Assembly (NCBI RefSeq): GCF_900115295.1
Contig: NZ_FOVZ01000002.1
Coordinates: forward strand, 496,001-560,000
DNA: 64,000 nt
Source of the DNA: Sphingomonas sp. OK281
GTDB lineage: Bacteria; Pseudomonadota; Alphaproteobacteria; Sphingomonadales; Sphingomonadaceae
Direction: 5' to 3'
The notes beneath the pieces were generated by a model that saw nothing but the letters and a program-made list of their open reading frames with translations, ran no database searches and had not been told where the DNA came from. This document shows, one piece after another, positions 8,328 through 16,371 of the stretch (its first letter is position 1; each line of letters begins with the position of its first letter). The position numbers and the translations under genes were made by a program.

Positions 8328-10613
8328 ATGAGCAAGCTGTTGTTGGTATGTGGGGTTTCCGCGATCGCTTTCCTTGCGCCGCCGGTAGCAGCCCAACAAC
8401 TCGGGCCGCCGTCGACGCTTCCGGACCAGAGCGTGCAGCAGGCCGGTGCCGCCCCGGCCTCTGCGACCCCGGCGGAATCGAACAGCGCATTGCAGGCGAC
8501 AGAGGGCGATATTGTTGTCACCGCCAACCGAAACGAATCGCTCGCCTCCAAGACACCGATCGCGCTCACCGCGATCAGCGGTACGGCGCTGTTGTCAGCG
8601 GGCATCACGAACCCGACCACGCTCGGCGAGCAGGTGCCGAACCTTTCGATCGATCGCGGCAATGGCCTGCAGATCACGATCCGCGGCATCACGAGCACCG
8701 ACGGCACCGAAAAGGGCGATCCGTCCGCCGCATTCATGACCAACGGCATTTATATCGCGCGCCCGCAAACGCAGGAGGTGAGCTTCTACGACATCGCCCG
8801 CGTCGAGGTGCTACGGGGTCCGCAGGGTACGTTGTTCGGCCGCAACACCACCGCTGGTCTGATCAACGTCATCACCAACCATCCCGTCAATCGCTTCGAG
8901 GCTTCGCTCGACGCGAGCTATGGCAATTACGACAGCCGCCTGCTGACGGGCATGATCAACGTGCCGCTCTCGGATTCCATCGCCGTCCGCGCAGCGTTCA
9001 ACTACGACCGCCGCGACAGCTTCCTCGAGTCCGGGCCACGCGTCCGTACCGATCTCAGTCCGTTCCGCGACAACGTGTCTGGACGGCTGTCGGCGTCGTG
9101 GTCGAGCGGGCCGGCCAAGCTGCTGATCGTAGGCGATTATTCGCATGTGGGCGGACAGACGCTGAACACTGTTCTCGCGAGCAATTTCTTCACCGGATAC
9201 AACACGGTCGGCGTCGATCCGGTCTACAATCCCGTCTCGGGCAATACGGCCCAGCGCACCGTCGTCTCACCCTATACGACCAAGCTTGGCCGCGATAACG
9301 ACATCTACGGCGTGCTGGCCGATTTCAGCTACGACTTTGGCGGAGTGACGCTCAACTATCTCGGTTCCTACAGGAAGTTCGAACGGCGCGAAGACCTGAG
9401 CGTGACGCCGGGTACCGGCCTAACCGTCTATCCGTCGCGCGACGATGCCGCGTACCAGCAGAACAGCCAGGAACTGCGTCTGTCGACCGACGTCGGACCG
9501 CTCTCGATCCAGGCGGGTGGCTATTATTTCCACGAGACCGGCTTCCAGAATTACTACATCTTCGGCCTGCTCAACGCCACGCCGGGCGCTCCCGGCTACG
9601 TCTTCGGCTTCCCGCAGCGTCACGTGAAATCGGAATCGCTTGCCGGCTTCGGCCAGGCGACGCTGAAGCTGACCGACAGGTTTCGCGTGACTGGCGGCGT
9701 CCGCTATTCGCACGACGAGAAGGCGCGGATCGGCGCGACCGTCATCTGCGGATCGGTCGCCTGCACCGGCGTGGGGGATTCGAGCACGGTCAACAATGCG
9801 GCGAGGACGTTTTCGAAGGTCACCTATCGCGGTGGCGTCGACTACGACCTGAATTCACGCAGCCTGCTCTACGCGGTCGTCTCGACCGGCTACAAGGCGG
9901 GTGGGTTCAACGATGGTTGCCAGGCGGGAACGGGCACCGGCTGTACGCTGAGCGAAACCGCGCTCTATTATAATCCGGAGACGATCACGTCGTACGAGGG
10001 CGGCATCAAGACGCATCTGGCGGGCAACGTGCTGCGCGTGAACCTGTCGGGCTTCCATTACGACTTCGCGGGCATCCAGCTGAGCCAGCTCTCCACGATC
10101 TGCGGCGGCCCGTGCCAGGTAACCACCAATGCCGGCCAGGCGAAAGTCGACGGCGTCGAGCTCGAAACGGTCGTGAACCCAGGTCCGAACACGCGCTTCG
10201 ACGCATCGGCCTCGTGGTTGAACGCGCGCTACACGAACTTCTTCCCGACACCGACCGTCAGCTTTGCCGGCAGGAAGCTCGACCGGTCGCCCGAATGGAC
10301 GGTGACAGCGGGGATCACGCAGACCGTTCCGCTGGCGGGCGGCGGTAACATCCAAGCGTCGGCACGCACCCGCCTCAGCGACAGCTACTATTTGTCGGCT
10401 CTGGGTACGCTCAACCAGTTCCGCCAGCCCAGCTTCACCAAGACCGACCTGTCGCTCACCTACAACGCACCGGGCGAGCGCTGGTATCTTCAAGGCTTCG
10501 TGCGCAACGTGGAAAACAGCATCGTGGTATCGGGGGCATCGTCGGGCACGTATAGTGGCGTTTCGTTGCAGGACCCACGCACCTATGGCGTGCGGACGGG
10601 CTTCCGGTTCTAA
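8328..10613 (+). CDS. TonB-dependent receptor
   Basis: This 761-aa outer-membrane receptor has a signal peptide ending near VAAQQ and then a plug domain. The plug is marked by GDIVVTANRNESLASKTPIA (a TonB-box-like start), VPNLSIDRGNGLQITIRGI and VEVLRGPQGTLFGRNTTAG. A long beta-barrel follows, ending in GVRTGFRF with the terminal Phe typical of outer-membrane barrels. The overall type is the FecA/CirA-like receptor abundant in sphingomonads. It lies divergent from a secreted esterase and near a GH3 enzyme, suggesting uptake of a glycoside, phenolic or sugar ester. A siderophore is an alternative. Confidence 0.93.
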   Translation: MSKLLLVCGVSAIAFLAPPVAAQQLGPPSTLPDQSVQQAGAAPASATPAESNSALQATEGDIVVTANRNESLASKTPIALTAISGTALLSAGITNPTTLGEQVPNLSIDRGNGLQITIRGITSTDGTEKGDPSAAFMTNGIYIARPQTQEVSFYDIARVEVLRGPQGTLFGRNTTAGLINVITNHPVNRFEASLDASYGNYDSRLLTGMINVPLSDSIAVRAAFNYDRRDSFLESGPRVRTDLSPFRDNVSGRLSASWSSGPAKLLIVGDYSHVGGQTLNTVLASNFFTGYNTVGVDPVYNPVSGNTAQRTVVSPYTTKLGRDNDIYGVLADFSYDFGGVTLNYLGSYRKFERREDLSVTPGTGLTVYPSRDDAAYQQNSQELRLSTDVGPLSIQAGGYYFHETGFQNYYIFGLLNATPGAPGYVFGFPQRHVKSESLAGFGQATLKLTDRFRVTGGVRYSHDEKARIGATVICGSVACTGVGDSSTVNNAARTFSKVTYRGGVDYDLNSRSLLYAVVSTGYKAGGFNDGCQAGTGTGCTLSETALYYNPETITSYEGGIKTHLAGNVLRVNLSGFHYDFAGIQLSQLSTICGGPCQVTTNAGQAKVDGVELETVVNPGPNTRFDASASWLNARYTNFFPTPTVSFAGRKLDRSPEWTVTAGITQTVPLAGGGNIQASARTRLSDSYYLSALGTLNQFRQPSFTKTDLSLTYNAPGERWYLQGFVRNVENSIVVSGASSGTYSGVSLQDPRTYGVRTGFRF

Positions 10614-11040
10614 ACGCGCTATATCGACCAGTCGCCGCCGCCGAAGGCGTGCCGTCCCGGCGGCGGCTGTGACTGCGCGGCGGCTTCGGCGATCACCGAG
10701 CACGCCTTCCAAGCCTAGCTTTTTGCCTACGCTGCGTCCTGTGCAGCATCGTGCCTCGGCTACGAACTCTGGCTGCTGATCGGCGCACCTTCGGACCTTC
10801 CCTGCGGTAGAGTTGCGGTGTCTTCTTGCAGTTGATCGTTATGCCGGCTCGCCGCTGTGTGTCCGCGCTCAAGAGGTCGCGCACGGTGTTCCGTGCCGTC
10901 GGCACATATGCGCCACCACTGGCCCAGCCTCAGCTTCCCTCGGAACGCCGACGCCCTGTCGTGCCGGTTGTCGTCCCGCGTTACGCGCCGGCCGAATACC
11001 TTCCCTTCCCGTTTGGGAAGGGGCGAACCTACTGAAAAAA
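10614..11040. other. Intergenic stretch without a recognisable gene
   Basis: This 427-bp stretch between the TonB receptor gene and tRNA-Thr has no convincing coding frame. It contains a short inverted repeat near 11002-11022 (CCTTCCC-GTTTG-GGAAGG type) just downstream of the tRNA, which may end the tRNA transcript. A 70-codon minus-strand frame at 10693-10905 is very arginine-rich and has no recognisable features. Confidence 0.5.
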
Positions 11041-11115
<75 letters not shown>

Positions 11116-11204
11116 ACTCGCTGGCATCGCTGCCGGCGGAGTGGGGCTAAGAGACGAGGGCGGGATGATTGTCAAGGCACCGCGCCGCAATGTAGGGCAT
11201 ATTT

Positions 11205-11342
11205 ATGGATGATCGGGATCGAAAGGCGGCGGAGAAGGCCGAGCGCATGGCCGCCGCGCTGCGCGAGAACCTGCGGCGGCGGAAGGCGCAGGCGCGTGCC
11301 GTGGGGGCTGCGCCTGCGGTGAAGGACGAGCCTTCTCGTTGA
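11205..11342 (+). CDS. Small basic helical protein, 45 aa
   Basis: The frame reads MDDRDRKAAEKAERMAAALR, then a basic segment ENLRRRKAQARA, and ends TGA at 11342. It is a highly charged single helix with no membrane span. Short proteins with the core LR-NLRRRKAQARA are, as I recall, conserved in Sphingomonadales and other alphaproteobacteria and are often annotated only as hypothetical. It lies just after tRNA-Thr on the opposite strand and converges with the aminopeptidase gene. Function is unknown; a nucleic-acid or ribosome association is possible from its charge but unproven. Confidence 0.7.
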   Translation: MDDRDRKAAEKAERMAAALRENLRRRKAQARAVGAAPAVKDEPSR

Positions 11343-11348
11343 GCGCCC

Positions 11349-13157
11349 TTAAGACAATGGTGCGCATTTGGCGGTGAGCCAGGCGCGATCTTCCGCGTCG
11401 GTCATTTCGGGAGCTAGAACCTCAAGCACCCGTGCGTGATAGTCGTCGACCCAGTGGCGTTCTTCCGCGGTCAGCAACGCCGGCTCGATCAGCGTGCGTT
11501 CGATCGGGCAGAAGGTGAGCGTCTCGAAGCCCAGCATCTCGCGGTCGGCGCCGGGGATGGCGCGCGGTTCGATCAGGATCAGGTTCTCGATGCGGATGCC
11601 GTATTCGCCTGCCTTGTAGTAGCCGGGCTCATTGGAGAGCATCATGCCGGCACGCAGGGGCTCCATCGCCGCGCCGCCGGGATAGTTCGGCGATGCGATG
11701 CGCTGCGGGCCTTCGTGGACTGCGAGATAGGCGCCGATGCCGTGGCCGGTGCCGTGCGCGAAATCGAGGCCGGCCTCCCACAGCGGACGGCGGGCGAAGG
11801 CGTCGATCTGGCCGCCCATCGTGCCGTCGGGGAAGACGGCGGTGGCGATGCCGATATGGCCCTTCAGGACGCGCGTGAAGCGGTCGCGCATCTCTTCGGT
11901 GGGTTCGCCGATCGGCATGACGCGCGTCACGTCGGTGGTGCCGTCCGCATATTGGCCGCCGGAGTCGATCAGGTAGAGCTGGCCGGGTTCGATCGGCGCG
12001 CTCGATTCCTCGGTGACGTGGTAGTGCGGGATCGCGCCGTGCGGGCCGGTGGCGGAAATCGTGTCGAACGAGGTGTCCTTGAGGACGCCGGTCTGTTCGC
12101 GGAAGGCGAGGAGCTTGGCGGCGGCGCTGAGTTCGGTTTGCTCCCCCTTTACGCATTCGGTTTCTACCCAGCGGAGGAAGCGCGCGAGTGCGGCGCCGTC
12201 TCGGGCGGAGGCGGCGCGGTGGCCGTTTATCTCGACGGGGTTCTTGATTGCCTTGGCGAGGACGACGGGGTCGCGCAGCGGCAGTATCTTTGCGCCGCCG
12301 GCCTGGAGCGCTTGCGTGATTGCGGCGACCGCGCGTTCGGGGTCGGCGGCGACGCGCTTGCCGGCATAGGTGGCGAGGGCGGCGGCGAAGGCGGTGCGGT
12401 CGTGGAGGCGGACCGCGTTGCCGAGATGCTGACGGACTGCGTCGTCGAGCTTATCGGGGGCGACGAACAGGTCGGTCGTGCCGTCGGCGCCGACGATCGC
12501 ATAGGATAGCGCTACGGGGGTGTGGTCGACGTCGCCGCCACGGACGTTGAGCGCCCAGGCGATCGAATCGAGTGCGGTTAGAACGACCGCGTCCGCGTTC
12601 TGCTCGGAGAGCCAGTCGGCAATGCGCGCGCGCTTTTCAGCAGAGGAGGCGCCGGTGAACTGGTCGGGCTGGACGGTCAGCTTGGCGGGGGAGGGGGCGG
12701 GGCGGTCGGTCCAGATCGCGTCGATGGGGTTGGTGTCGACCGCTACCAGCGTCGCGCTGCGTTCCGCGAGGGCTGTGGTGGCTTCCGCGACCCAGGTGCC
12801 GGTGTGGAGCCACGGGTCGTAGCCGATGCGGCCGCCTTCGGGGGCGTGCTTGGCGAGCCAGGCGGCGGGGCTGGTCTGGGGGACGGGTTCGTACGCCCAG
12901 TGCGCGCCGTCGACCTGTTCGCGGACCTGGATCGTGTAGCGACCGTCGGTGAAGATCGCGGCGCGGTCGGCGAGGACGACGGCTGTGCCGGCCGAGCCGC
13001 CGAAGCCGGTGAGCCAGGCGAGGCGCTGTGCGTAGCCGCCGACATATTCGCTCATGTGTTCGTCGGTGAGCGGGATGACGAAACCATCGAGATTATCGGT
13101 GTTTAGCTGGGCGCGGAGGGCGGCGAGGCGGTCGGCTAAGCGGGCGGTCGGGATCAT
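11349..13157 (-). CDS. Aminopeptidase P family (Xaa-Pro aminopeptidase)
   Basis: This 602-aa protein has the long form of aminopeptidase P: two creatinase-like N-terminal domains, then the pita-bread metallopeptidase domain. Metal ligands are visible in YLIDSGGQYADGTTDVTR (two Asp), FAHGTGHGIGAYL (His), SNEPGYYK (Glu) and IRIENLILIE (Glu). A C-terminal extension with ERHWVDDYHARV matches the long eukaryote-like type common in alphaproteobacteria. It has no signal peptide, so it is cytoplasmic and removes N-terminal residues ahead of proline. It appears complete, and no operon partner is visible. Confidence 0.95.
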   Translation of the reverse strand: MIPTARLADRLAALRAQLNTDNLDGFVIPLTDEHMSEYVGGYAQRLAWLTGFGGSAGTAVVLADRAAIFTDGRYTIQVREQVDGAHWAYEPVPQTSPAAWLAKHAPEGGRIGYDPWLHTGTWVAEATTALAERSATLVAVDTNPIDAIWTDRPAPSPAKLTVQPDQFTGASSAEKRARIADWLSEQNADAVVLTALDSIAWALNVRGGDVDHTPVALSYAIVGADGTTDLFVAPDKLDDAVRQHLGNAVRLHDRTAFAAALATYAGKRVAADPERAVAAITQALQAGGAKILPLRDPVVLAKAIKNPVEINGHRAASARDGAALARFLRWVETECVKGEQTELSAAAKLLAFREQTGVLKDTSFDTISATGPHGAIPHYHVTEESSAPIEPGQLYLIDSGGQYADGTTDVTRVMPIGEPTEEMRDRFTRVLKGHIGIATAVFPDGTMGGQIDAFARRPLWEAGLDFAHGTGHGIGAYLAVHEGPQRIASPNYPGGAAMEPLRAGMMLSNEPGYYKAGEYGIRIENLILIEPRAIPGADREMLGFETLTFCPIERTLIEPALLTAEERHWVDDYHARVLEVLAPEMTDAEDRAWLTAKCAPLS

Positions 13158-13776
13158 CGGTTCGGTCTCTCGTCAAAAGTGAAGTATAGAGAGTGCAGAC
13201 GCTGGCGAGGTTTCAATACTTGCATCCGGTGGGCGTTGCGGACGGGTGCGACGGCATCGGTATGGGCGTGGATCGGCGGTCATGGTTCATGCCGAGCGTT
13301 GTGACAGAAAGCAGATGTGTAGGACAGCGGGGGAGGGAATGCGCTTGCAGCGTTGGCGGTACTTTCGACCATTTTCCCGAGGTAGGACGTGGCTGGTTGG
13401 AGCGGCGATGGCTGAGGACCGCGATTCGTTACGGTGACCCTTCCAACTGGGCCCCGGCCTCCGCCGGGGTGGTGTTCTTAGCGGCTATCGCGCGTTCCTG
13501 CTCCTTGTTCTCCCGCGAAGTCGGGAGCCCAGACTGGGTCCCCGCCTTCGCGGGGAAACAGGGTTAGGGGCGCCACCGAAGTTTTGTACCACCCCGGCGG
13601 AGGCCGGGGCCCAATTGGGGGACGATGGTAACGAGGGATTGCGCGCAGTTACTGCGACCTTTCCAATTGGGCCCCGGCCTTCGCCGGGGTGGTGGGGTGG
13701 GGTGGGCGGTCTTTATCGATCGCTCCCCAACGCCGCAGCGTTTGGCTTCCTCCCCCCGCACGGCTAACACCGCTGC
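13158..13776. other. Intergenic stretch holding a composite palindromic repeat
   Basis: This 619-bp gap has no credible gene. Its left part (13158-13440) is unremarkable; the right part carries the repeat block listed at 13441-13694. It separates two divergent genes, so promoters for both must lie here. Confidence 0.6.
13441..13694. repeat. Composite palindromic intergenic repeat (GGCCCCGGC family)
   Basis: Three copies of a ~33-bp unit (core TTGGGCCCCGGCCTTCGCCG, ending in GGGTGGT) lie at 13441-13475, inverted at 13588-13620, and forward at 13660-13694. Between the first two is a second type of module at 13501-13562, a pair of stems of the form CCCGCGAAG-CGGGAG and CCCCGCCTTCGCGGGG. The same modules recur near 21140-21340, 45650-46055 and 62163-62390. 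They look like a dispersed REP/MITE-like family. Confidence 0.85.
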
Positions 13777-15831
13777 ATGACCACGCCCCCCATCGCCGAA
13801 CAGCGCCCGCACAGCTTCACCACGCATGGCGTGAAGATCGAGGATCCGTATGCGTGGCTGAAGGACCCGAACTATCCGGAGGTCGATGACGCCGACGTGC
13901 TCGCGTATCTCGCTGCCGAGAATGCGTATTTCGAAGCGCAGATGGCGCCGCACGAAGCGCTCACCGACACGATCTACGAAGAGATGAAGGCGCGCATCAA
14001 GGAGGATGAATCCTCGGTGCCGCAGAAGGATGGCGACTGGCTCTACTGGACTGCGTACGAGACTGGCGGGCAGTATAAGAAATGGTGGCGCAAGCCTGTG
14101 GCCGGCGGTGGCGACGAGCTGCTGCTCGACGAGCCGGCGCTGGCGGAGGGGCATGAGTATTTCCGGCTCGGCGCGTTCTCGATCAGCAATGACGGGCGCT
14201 ATCTCGCTTATGCGATCGACGACAATGGGAGCGAGCGGTTCGAGGTTCGGGTCAAGGACCTGGATACCGGCGAGCACCTGCCCGATGTGATCCCGGGGAT
14301 GCTCAGCGAGATCGTCTGGACCGCGGACGATGCGGGCTTTTTGTACGGGCTGGCGAACGAGCAGTGGCGGACGGACAATGCGCGGTTCCACCGGTTGGGG
14401 ACGCCGATCTCCGAGGACGTCGTGCTGTTCCACGAGGAGGACGAGGGCTTTCGCGTCGGCGTCGGGGAGACGAGTTCGCGCAAGTGGATCGTGATTGCGA
14501 CCAGCGATCATGTGACGAGCGAGCTGTATCTGCTGCCTGCGCACGAGCCTCTGGCGGTGCCGATCCTCGTTTCGGCGCGGAAGGTGGGCCGCGAATATGA
14601 TGTAGACGAGCATGACGGGACGCTGTTCATCCATACCAACGACGTCGATCCGAATTTCCGGCTGTGCACCGCGCTGGTCGAGGAGCCGGATGCGTGGAGC
14701 GAGCTGATTCCGGCGTCGCCGCATTTCTATATGACCGGCGTGGAGTGCTATCAGGACTTCTTCGTCGTCGATGGGCGCGAGGACGGTCTCGATCAGATCG
14801 CGATCCACCGGTACGAGACGCCGACCGAGGGCAAGCGGATCGACTTCCCCGAGGCGAGCTATGTCGCCGGGCTGGGGGATAATCCCGAGTACGACATGAC
14901 GGTGCTGCGGCTCGGGTATGAGTCGATGGTCACGCCGGGGACGGTGTACGACTATGACGTCGATACCGGTGAGCGGACGATGCTCAAGGTGCAGGAGATC
15001 CCGAGCGGCTACGATGCGGCGAAATACGCGACCGAGCGGCTCAAGATTACCGCGCGGGACGGGACGGAGATTCCGGTTTCGATCGTGTATCCGGCGGGGT
15101 TCGTGCGCGACGGGTCTGCGCCGTTGTTCCTCTATGCGTATGGCGCGTACGGCTATGCGATCCCGCCGGGCTTCTCGACCGGGCGGATGAGCCTGCTCGA
15201 TCGCGGGTTCGCCTATGCGATCGCGCATATCCGCGGCGGCGACGATCTGGGCCAGCAATGGTATCTGGATGGCAAGCTGGAGAAGCGCGCGAACACGTTC
15301 AACGATTTCGTTGATGTGGCGAAGGCGCTGGTCGACGCGCAGTGGACGTCGGCGGGGAAGATCGCGATCGCCGGGCGGTCTGCTGGCGGCGAGCTGATGG
15401 GGGCGGTGGTCAATTCGGATCCCGAGCTGTGGGGTGCGGTGATCGCGGATGTGCCGTTCGTCGACGTGCTGAACACGATGCTGGACGAGAGCTTGCCGCT
15501 GACGCCGGGCGAATGGCCCGAATGGGGTAATCCGATCGAGGACGAGGCTGCGTTCGCGCTGATCCGGTCGTATTCGCCGTACGACAACGTGAAGGCGCAG
15601 GCTTATCCGCCGATGTTCATCAGCGGCGGGCTGAACGATCCGCGCGTGACCTATTGGGAGCCGGCGAAGTGGGCGGCTAAGCTTCGGTTGATGAAGACCG
15701 ACGACAATGTGCTGCTGCTCAAGACCAACATGGGCGCGGGACATGGCGGCAAGTCGGGGCGGTTCGAATCGCTGCGTGAGGGCGCGGAGGAGCATGCGTT
15801 CGTGCTGTGGCAGCTGGGCGTCGCGGGGTGA
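13777..15831 (+). CDS. S9A-family peptidase (oligopeptidase B type)
   Basis: This 684-aa protein shows the prolyl-oligopeptidase architecture. An N-terminal beta-propeller opens with HGVKIEDPYAWLKDPNYPEV. A C-terminal alpha/beta-hydrolase domain contains FAYAIAHIRGGDDLGQQWY, the nucleophile motif IAGRSAGGELMGA (Ser535), DVPFVDVLNTM, GGLNDPRVTYWEPAKW with the catalytic Asp, and a late GAGHGGKSGRF with the catalytic His. Length matches oligopeptidase B, which cleaves after basic residues in short peptides. No signal peptide is seen. The thioesterase gene downstream overlaps its stop by four bases (GTGA), implying co-translation. Confidence 0.93.
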   Translation: MTTPPIAEQRPHSFTTHGVKIEDPYAWLKDPNYPEVDDADVLAYLAAENAYFEAQMAPHEALTDTIYEEMKARIKEDESSVPQKDGDWLYWTAYETGGQYKKWWRKPVAGGGDELLLDEPALAEGHEYFRLGAFSISNDGRYLAYAIDDNGSERFEVRVKDLDTGEHLPDVIPGMLSEIVWTADDAGFLYGLANEQWRTDNARFHRLGTPISEDVVLFHEEDEGFRVGVGETSSRKWIVIATSDHVTSELYLLPAHEPLAVPILVSARKVGREYDVDEHDGTLFIHTNDVDPNFRLCTALVEEPDAWSELIPASPHFYMTGVECYQDFFVVDGREDGLDQIAIHRYETPTEGKRIDFPEASYVAGLGDNPEYDMTVLRLGYESMVTPGTVYDYDVDTGERTMLKVQEIPSGYDAAKYATERLKITARDGTEIPVSIVYPAGFVRDGSAPLFLYAYGAYGYAIPPGFSTGRMSLLDRGFAYAIAHIRGGDDLGQQWYLDGKLEKRANTFNDFVDVAKALVDAQWTSAGKIAIAGRSAGGELMGAVVNSDPELWGAVIADVPFVDVLNTMLDESLPLTPGEWPEWGNPIEDEAAFALIRSYSPYDNVKAQAYPPMFISGGLNDPRVTYWEPAKWAAKLRLMKTDDNVLLLKTNMGAGHGGKSGRFESLREGAEEHAFVLWQLGVAG

Positions 15832-16220
15832 GCCGGTTCACGCTCTCGATCACGGCGCAGGACGCGGATATCGACGAGCTTGGGCATGTGAACAATGCGG
15901 TCTGGGTGCAGTGGATCCAGGCCATCGCGACCGCGCATTGGGAGGCGGTGGCGCCGGCTGAGCACAAGCTGGCGTATGTGTGGGTCGTGACGCGGCATGA
16001 GATTGATTACCGCGGGAGTGTTGTCTCGGGGGAAACGGTCGTTGGTGAGACGTGGGTCGAGGGGGCGCCGAAGGGGGCTCGGTTCGATCGGCATGTTCGG
16101 TTTGTCGGGGATGATGGGCGGGTTAAGCTGGAGGCGGTTACGACCTGGGCTTTGCTGGATCGGGCGACCGGGCGGTTGATGCGGGTGCGCGAGGATGTGG
16201 CTGCGCCGTTTTACTCCTAG
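15828..16220 (+). CDS. Acyl-CoA thioesterase, hotdog fold (4HBT type)
   Basis: This 130-aa protein has the short 4-hydroxybenzoyl-CoA thioesterase pattern: DIDELGHVNNAVWVQWIQA with the conserved Asp and Asn, TRHEIDYRGSV, then GARFDRHVRF. The GTG at 15828 overlaps the TGA of the peptidase gene upstream and is the natural start. Such enzymes hydrolyse acyl-CoA thioesters in the cytoplasm; chain length cannot be told from the sequence. Its 3' end abuts a 150-bp palindromic repeat. Confidence 0.9.
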   Translation: MSRFTLSITAQDADIDELGHVNNAVWVQWIQAIATAHWEAVAPAEHKLAYVWVVTRHEIDYRGSVVSGETVVGETWVEGAPKGARFDRHVRFVGDDGRVKLEAVTTWALLDRATGRLMRVREDVAAPFYS

Positions 16221-16368
16221 TCCCTCTCCCCTGCGGGGAGAGGGAGGGAGCGACGTAGTCGCGGAAGGGTGAGGGGTGTTGGGAGTTGGCGTTCTTAGCC
16301 TCACGCCCCTCTCCCTTCCCACCGCAAGCGCGGCGGGCCCCTTCCCTCTCCCCGGAGGGGCGAGGGAG
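16221..16368. repeat. Composite palindromic repeat (CCCTCTCCC family), copy 1
   Basis: About 150 bp fill the whole gap between the convergent thioesterase and ppc genes. It begins TCCCTCTCCCCTGCGGGGAG, passes GCGGAAGGGTGAGGGGTGTT, and closes with TTCCCTCTCCCCGGAGGGGC. The two ends are inverted with respect to each other. A second full copy is at 46189-46337. Its position suggests it acts as a bidirectional transcript end. Confidence 0.85.
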
Positions 16369-16371
16369 TTT

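Noticed and set aside
10693..10905. 70-codon minus-strand frame between the TonB receptor gene and tRNA-Thr
   Set aside because: Highly arginine-rich, no start signal and no recognisable pattern; typical of chance frames in GC-rich DNA.
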